Part shown: one piece after another, positions 59,795 through 64,000 of the stretch | How the letters are laid out: each line of letters starts with the position of its first letter | How positions within the stretch are numbered: position 1 is the first letter of the stretch | Assembly (NCBI RefSeq): GCF_923081025.1 | Contig: NZ_CAKLPZ010000003.1 | Coordinates: 372,001-436,000 of the forward strand | Direction of reading: 5' to 3' | Length of the DNA: 64,000 nucleotides | Origin: Neolewinella maritima | GTDB taxonomy: Bacteria > Bacteroidota > Bacteroidia > Chitinophagales > Saprospiraceae | The notes under the pieces: model-generated | Told to the model about the DNA's origin: nothing | Seen by the model: the letters and a program-made list of their open reading frames with translations, nothing else | Database searches by the model: none | Program-made: the position numbers and the translations under genes

Positions 59795-61060
59795 ATGCCA
59801 GCTCGCTTAGCTATATTCTGGGATTTTGCACAGTTGCACACTTCCCTACTCACCGCCGCTAATAATGGTCAGCCGTCCCGCCTGCCCACCAGTGTGCCCC
59901 AGCCCGAAGTCGTCGACGTACAGTGCCTCATGGCCTATTTCGACGATGCCGGCCAGGTGGTGTACAACCGTGCGTACGCCGACTGGCGTCCCCTGGGCAA
60001 CTACGCCGACGTACTCTCCGATACCTTCATCGACCTAAGTCAGATCTTCTCCAACAAGCAGGGCAATCCGTACGTGTTCCGGCAGCTGAGTGCCGACCTG
60101 CTGGCCTACCTGCGTACGCCCGACCACGCCGAGGAGATCCTCATCGTCGGGGGCGGTAGCGAGTACCGGCAGTTGCGGCAGACCGTCCACGAGTACGGTA
60201 GTCGGCTGATCGGTCTCGGTGTGGAATCCGAAGCCGACGACTTCTGGATCCAGAGCTGTGACGATTTCCACTTTTACCACCGCCTGGGGTGCCGTAAACT
60301 GTACACCGGGGCCGTCGACGGCGGTCATAGTCTGTCTACGGAGCGGGCCCGCAACCTGCTGACCGTAGCCATCAATCAGCTATCCCGCTACTACGGTAGC
60401 GACTGGGTGCAGCAGGTGCGCATCAAACCGGCCATTATTCGTCAGGAGCCTGACTTCGACGAGGGCATGCTGGGCTATGAGGCCTTCAGCCAGTTTCTGC
60501 GCGACCAGTCCGACCTGCTCGAGCGCCGCCACCGCGAGGGGGAGCAGGAGCCCGAGTACCGACTCATCGGCGAGCACGCCCAGCGTCAGCCACGCCCCGA
60601 ACGCGCCGATCCCGAGCAAATCGCCAATTTTTATCTGCGCGTGGCCTCCCAACAGGGCATTCGCATGCCGGATCCGGTGATCATGTGGGAGGGGATCGAC
60701 GTGTACGCCGGCTTTCTGGCTGACGATATTTCGTTTGCATCCTTCGCCGAGATCGACCAGGAGTGCCTGCGGCTGCTCCGCGAGGACTACCCCAATCTGT
60801 CCATGACCGAGGTCAAGAAGGTGCGGCAGGTGCTGTTCAAGTGCTTCCTCTTCCGCCCGTCCGTCGACGACACCATCGGTTTTCACGACGAGATCAAGGG
60901 ACTCGAGGACATCGAGGACCGCTACTTCCAGCTCATGCTGGCACGCATCGGCAACAATATTCAGGAGCCCCTCGACTACACGGCCCTTTCCCTGGCTCTC
61001 ACCGGTACCCCCGACCAGGGCGACCGTCTGAAGGCCCTCGACGAGCTGGAAGAGGAGTAA
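59795..61060 (+). CDS. NYN/PIN-like domain protein with altered active site
   Basis: 421 residues. The N-terminal 190 residues follow the NYN (LabA/DUF88) fold: strand 1 LAIFWDFAQLHTSL with one Asp, AYADWRPLGNYADVLSD, then EEILIVGGGSEYRQLRQTVHEYGSRLIGLGVE and WIQSCDDFHFY. The usual SGDGDF motif reads VGGGSEY and the central acidic residue before it is not seen, so nuclease activity is doubtful. The C-terminal half (YRLIGEHAQRQPRPERADPEQIANFYLRVASQQG onwards) is helical and unknown to me. ATG 59795 begins one residue from strand 1. Confidence 0.78.
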   Translation: MPARLAIFWDFAQLHTSLLTAANNGQPSRLPTSVPQPEVVDVQCLMAYFDDAGQVVYNRAYADWRPLGNYADVLSDTFIDLSQIFSNKQGNPYVFRQLSADLLAYLRTPDHAEEILIVGGGSEYRQLRQTVHEYGSRLIGLGVESEADDFWIQSCDDFHFYHRLGCRKLYTGAVDGGHSLSTERARNLLTVAINQLSRYYGSDWVQQVRIKPAIIRQEPDFDEGMLGYEAFSQFLRDQSDLLERRHREGEQEPEYRLIGEHAQRQPRPERADPEQIANFYLRVASQQGIRMPDPVIMWEGIDVYAGFLADDISFASFAEIDQECLRLLREDYPNLSMTEVKKVRQVLFKCFLFRPSVDDTIGFHDEIKGLEDIEDRYFQLMLARIGNNIQEPLDYTALSLALTGTPDQGDRLKALDELEEE

Positions 61061-61108
61061 CCGGAGGGCGGGGCCGCGGGTGCGTGGGATGGTACCGGTG
61101 ACGTGCCC

Positions 61109-61116
61109 TACTTTTG
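61109..61116 (+). promoter_or_regulatory. -7 box TACTTTTG of pdxJ
   Basis: Perfect TAnnTTTG, first T 39 bases before the pdxJ ATG. No TTG 19-20 bases upstream. Confidence 0.5.
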
Positions 61117-61147
61117 CCGCCTACTCTAAGTAACGCTCTTTCGCACC

Positions 61148-61864
61148 ATGCCCGCACGCCTCTCCGTCAACCTGAATAAAGTAGCTCTGATCCGCAACAG
61201 CCGCGGGGCCAACTACCCGGACCTGCTGCAGGTGGCCCGCGACTGCGAACGCTTCGGCGCGCAGGGGATCACCATTCATCCGCGTCCGGACCAGCGCCAC
61301 GCGCGCTACGACGATGTGGCGGCCCTGAAGGAGGTCGTGACCACCGAATTGAACATCGAGGGCTACCCCTCGGAGGAATTTTTGCAAATTGTGCTCGCCA
61401 GTAAACCCGACCAGGTGACCCTCGTGCCCGACGAGCCGGGACAGCTGACTAGCGACCACGGTTGGGACACCGTCGGGCGGGCCGGCATGCTCACTCCCAT
61501 CATCGAACGGCTGCGCGCTGCCGGCATCCGGACCTCTATTTTCGTAGATCCCGATGCTGCCATGCTGGATGGAGCGCGGACGGTAGGCACCGACCGGGTA
61601 GAATTTTACACCGGGCCATTTGCCAAGGGCTACGCTAGCGATCGCGTGGCTGCGGTTGCCCCCTTTGCCGAGGCGAGCCGCTATGCCGCTACACTGGGTC
61701 TGGGCATTAATGCGGGGCATGACCTCAACCTGAACAACCTGGCGTTTTTTGCCCGGCAACTCCCTGACCTCCAGGAGGTGAGTATCGGCCACGCACTGAT
61801 CTCTGATGCGCTGTACTACGGATTGGCAAACACGATTCAGCTTTATTTACAACGGCTGAACTAG
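61148..61864 (+). CDS. pdxJ: Pyridoxine 5'-phosphate synthase
   Basis: Condenses 1-deoxy-D-xylulose 5-phosphate and 3-amino-2-oxopropyl phosphate to pyridoxine 5'-phosphate (DXP-dependent vitamin B6 route). 238 residues: RLSVNLNKVALIRNSRG (first strand and substrate Asn/Arg), ITIHPRPDQRHARYDDV, LNIEGYPSEEFL, VTLVPDEPGQLTSDHGWD, RVEFYTGPFAKGY and GLGINAGHDLNLNNL are the catalytic and phosphate sites. No other B6 gene is nearby. The start ATG 61148 is canonical. Confidence 0.96.
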   Translation: MPARLSVNLNKVALIRNSRGANYPDLLQVARDCERFGAQGITIHPRPDQRHARYDDVAALKEVVTTELNIEGYPSEEFLQIVLASKPDQVTLVPDEPGQLTSDHGWDTVGRAGMLTPIIERLRAAGIRTSIFVDPDAAMLDGARTVGTDRVEFYTGPFAKGYASDRVAAVAPFAEASRYAATLGLGINAGHDLNLNNLAFFARQLPDLQEVSIGHALISDALYYGLANTIQLYLQRLN

Positions 61865-62197
61865 CGGCCGGGCCCGGTGCCGCCCCCAGGAGAATGCAGA
61901 TTATTTGGCGAATCGAGTTCGCCCGGAGGATTGTGTCGCGACCGTACCCAGGGACAGTCGTTTAAGTATTTAGGTTGCACAGGCAGCGAAATATTTTAAC
62001 TTTGCGTTCACACCACTGAACATTCCCCCCACTAGCTGTGGGCACGGCTGACCCTCTAACGCGCACTAATCAACCAATAGTCAGCCTCCGGTTACCCGCT
62101 ACGATCCAATAGATACTAGTACTTCAGGATGGTTTCCGTACCCTCCGGTCCGTACACAGTTTTATAGCCTTTTAATCAACTACAACATTCGACTAGC
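61865..62197. other. pdxJ-susC gap with long leader
   Basis: 333 bases. Right after pdxJ there are two stems, GGCCGGGCCCGGTGCC and GGCGAA-TCGAG-TTCGCC (61904-61920), either possibly a terminator. The susC promoter is at 61975-62004, leaving a leader of almost 190 bases before the ATG at 62198; I recognise no riboswitch. Confidence 0.5.
61975..62004 (+). promoter_or_regulatory. Promoter TTG-N19-TAACTTTG of the susC-like gene
   Basis: TTG (61975-61977) and TAACTTTG (61997-62004) are 19 bases apart, an ideal Bacteroidota promoter. Transcription should begin near 62009. Confidence 0.72.
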
Positions 62198-64000
62198 ATG
62201 AAAAGAATACTACTCTTGCTTGCCATCGTCAGTTTTGCGTGCAGCATGGCGATAGCACAGCAGACTGTTTCCGGTACCGTTTCTGACACAGAAGGAGAAG
62301 CCCTCATCGGCGCCTCGGTTCTGGTAGAGAACACGACGTCTGGAACAGTTACCGACATCGATGGCAACTTCACCCTCGCTATACCCGATGGGTCTACTGC
62401 CCTCATCGTCAGCTACACGGGTTTCACGACGCAGACCGTGGACCTGCAGATCGGTACTACCACCTACAATATTTCTCTGGAAGAAAACGCCGCCCAGTTG
62501 GGGGAAGTCGTCGTGACTGCCCTGGGCATCGAACGGCGGCGGGACGAGGATCTTTCCTCCGCAACACTGGTAAAGGCGGACGTGCTTCAGCGCTCGGGTG
62601 AAACTGGCGTAGTCCAGGGCCTGGCGGGTAAGACCTCTGGTATCAACATTACCCGTAACTCGGGTGATCCCGGTGCTGGTGCTTATATCCAGATCCGCGG
62701 TCAGAACACCATTCTCGGTGACGCCTCGCCATTGATCATTCTGGACGGAGTTCCTATCTCTAACTCGAACATTGGTGGTGGTACCGCCGGTGTGGTACAG
62801 CAGAGTCGCCTCAACGACATCAACCCACAGGACATTGAGAGCATCACCGTACTCAAGGGGGCTTCCGCCGCAGCTGTTTACGGCACGGGTGCAGCCAACG
62901 GCGTACTCGTAATCAATACCAAGCGCGGCCGTACGGGAGGTAAGAAGTACAGCGTGAGCGCTGGTGTTTCTTACGGTTTGGACGAAGTGAACCGGGAGTA
63001 CGAAAAGCAGAGCACCTTCGGACAGGGTTCTCCTAACACCCGTAGCAACTTCGATCAGTTCGGTACCTTCGTACCTAACACCGGCCTCAGCTGGGGTGAT
63101 CGTATTTCCGATCGTAGTGGAGCTACCGTATTCGACGAAGACGGAGGCTTTTTTACTGGTGACCAGACGGGCACCGTGTACCGAGGGTTTGCCCGCGACG
63201 CAGATGGCAACATCATCAACAATGGCAATACCCAGACCTTCAACGAGACCAACCGCGACCAGGTGTTCCAAACGGGTAACACCCTGGACATGAACGTAGG
63301 CGTCAACTTCCGTGGTGACAACAGCAACACCTACGTAAGTATCTCCAGCCTCCAGCAAGAAGGTCTGCTGCGCGGTAATTCTGATTACAATCGTAGTACG
63401 ATCCGTATCAACCAGGATTTCAACCTAACTGAAAAGTTGAACATCCGGGTTAACTCCAGCTACTCTGGTGTAGAATCCAACCGGGTACAAACGGGTTCTA
63501 ACCTAGCCGGTCTCTACCTGGGCTACCTGCGTACTTCCCCCGACTTCGATAACACGGACTACTCGGGCGACTACACTGTTGACGGTGTATCCAGCCCCGG
63601 CCACCGTGGCTACCGCAACTACCTTGGAATCGGCCGCCCGGCCTACAACAACCCAGGTTGGACCATCAACCGGCAGGTGAACCCCTCCGAAGTGGACCGT
63701 TTCCTGGTCGCTCCTGAGATCAACTACAATATCCTACCTAACCTGAAGTTCACGGCCCGCTACGGTCTGGATTACTACACGGACGAGCGGCGCACCGTCT
63801 TTCCCGTCAACTCAGCGGGTGATTTTGGCCAGGGTGGATTGTTCCGGGATGAGATTACGGAAAAGACCCAGAACCTGTTCCTGATTCTGACGGGTAACTC
63901 CGACATCAGCGATGCCTTTGCGGTGGACTACACCGTAGGCTACAACTACTTCGACAATGACTACCAGCGGCTCAGTGGCTCGGCTACTAACCTGTTGGTA
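62198..64000 (+). CDS. SusC/RagA-family TonB-linked outer membrane protein (3' partial)
   Basis: The frame is open from ATG 62198 to the window edge (601 codons), so the C-terminal barrel is cut. Signal peptide (MKRILLLLAIVSFACSMAIA), then a carboxypeptidase-like beta-sandwich (VSGTVSDTEGEALIGASVLVENTTSGTVTDIDGNFTLAI), the TonB-box-like LGEVVVTALGIERR, and the plug domain (LAGKTSGINITRNSGDPGAGAYIQIRGQNTILGDASPLIILDGVP, DIESITVLKGASAAAVYGTGAANGVLVINTKRG). Barrel strands begin after about residue 240. It should take up a glycan or other large nutrient with a SusD partner, which would lie outside the window. Codon use (GGT, GCT, CGT) suggests high expression. Confidence 0.96.
   Translation, partial: MKRILLLLAIVSFACSMAIAQQTVSGTVSDTEGEALIGASVLVENTTSGTVTDIDGNFTLAIPDGSTALIVSYTGFTTQTVDLQIGTTTYNISLEENAAQLGEVVVTALGIERRRDEDLSSATLVKADVLQRSGETGVVQGLAGKTSGINITRNSGDPGAGAYIQIRGQNTILGDASPLIILDGVPISNSNIGGGTAGVVQQSRLNDINPQDIESITVLKGASAAAVYGTGAANGVLVINTKRGRTGGKKYSVSAGVSYGLDEVNREYEKQSTFGQGSPNTRSNFDQFGTFVPNTGLSWGDRISDRSGATVFDEDGGFFTGDQTGTVYRGFARDADGNIINNGNTQTFNETNRDQVFQTGNTLDMNVGVNFRGDNSNTYVSISSLQQEGLLRGNSDYNRSTIRINQDFNLTEKLNIRVNSSYSGVESNRVQTGSNLAGLYLGYLRTSPDFDNTDYSGDYTVDGVSSPGHRGYRNYLGIGRPAYNNPGWTINRQVNPSEVDRFLVAPEINYNILPNLKFTARYGLDYYTDERRTVFPVNSAGDFGQGGLFRDEITEKTQNLFLILTGNSDISDAFAVDYTVGYNYFDNDYQRLSGSATNLLV

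Noticed and set aside
61865-62197. Riboswitch in the susC leader
   Set aside because: No conserved core of a known class (TPP, cobalamin, SAM, FMN) is visible in the leader.
62210-63358. 382-residue minus-strand frame opposite the susC-like gene
   Set aside because: Shadow; the plus strand has signal peptide, beta-sandwich and plug.

Overview
This is a G+C-rich (about 60% by eye), densely coded chromosomal segment. It most likely comes from a high-G+C member of the Bacteroidota, such as Saprospiria/Lewinella relatives. The evidence is a SusC/RagA TonB-dependent receptor with its carboxypeptidase-like N-terminal domain at the right edge, the Bacteroidota-type families DUF1573, DUF2807, DUF2851, DUF92 and DUF5117-type metalloproteases, a fused alpha/beta branched-chain 2-oxoacid dehydrogenase E1, almost no Shine-Dalgarno sequences, and promoters of the form TTG-N19/20-TAnnTTTG. 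The genus assignment is an inference.

Layout. 1-3.8 kb: the end of an MBL-fold hydrolase, then trmD and uvrB. 4-9.35 kb: an ebo-type cluster (eboA, eboB, eboC, eboE, eboF) in which the usual eboD, a 3-dehydroquinate synthase-like gene, is absent. 9.35-17.8 kb, mostly minus strand: trhO, a DUF5691 gene, msrA (as a lipoprotein), gpmI, a DUF92 membrane protein, a conserved unknown gene and rplY. 18-23.7 kb, plus strand: a cytochrome c lipoprotein, anmK, an epimerase, lpxH and the fused E1. 23.9-30.3 kb, minus strand: an APP1-type phosphatase, ribA, a secreted metzincin-type protease, a 1-Cys peroxiredoxin and an alpha/beta hydrolase. 30.4-40 kb: alternating short units, a tRNA-Ala(GGC), a 4TM-LytTR regulator and priA. 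40.2-53.4 kb, plus strand: folA, DUF2851, mutS, a disulfide-reductase-like flavoprotein, a treZ-treY trehalose operon, and an outer-membrane protein / ECF sigma / anti-sigma-like / DUF4097-like group. 53.4-64 kb: a DUF697-SHOCT protein, surE, a TMTC-like GT-C/TPR protein, a DMT exporter, an XRE regulator divergent from a second ECF sigma gene, a degenerate NYN-domain protein, pdxJ and the truncated susC-like gene.

Most genes are core metabolism, genome maintenance and envelope functions. I see no prophage, transposase, CRISPR array or rRNA. The less ordinary content is the ebo cluster without eboD, several families of short repeats placed at gene ends (two arrays of mini-hairpins, ATCCGTG repeats, telomere-like CCCTAA repeats, GTAGTTCTGTAG repeats), a recurrent TAnnTT(C/G)GGCC-ATG arrangement that suggests leaderless transcripts, and very tight convergent gene ends, two of which share one CTAG for both stop codons.
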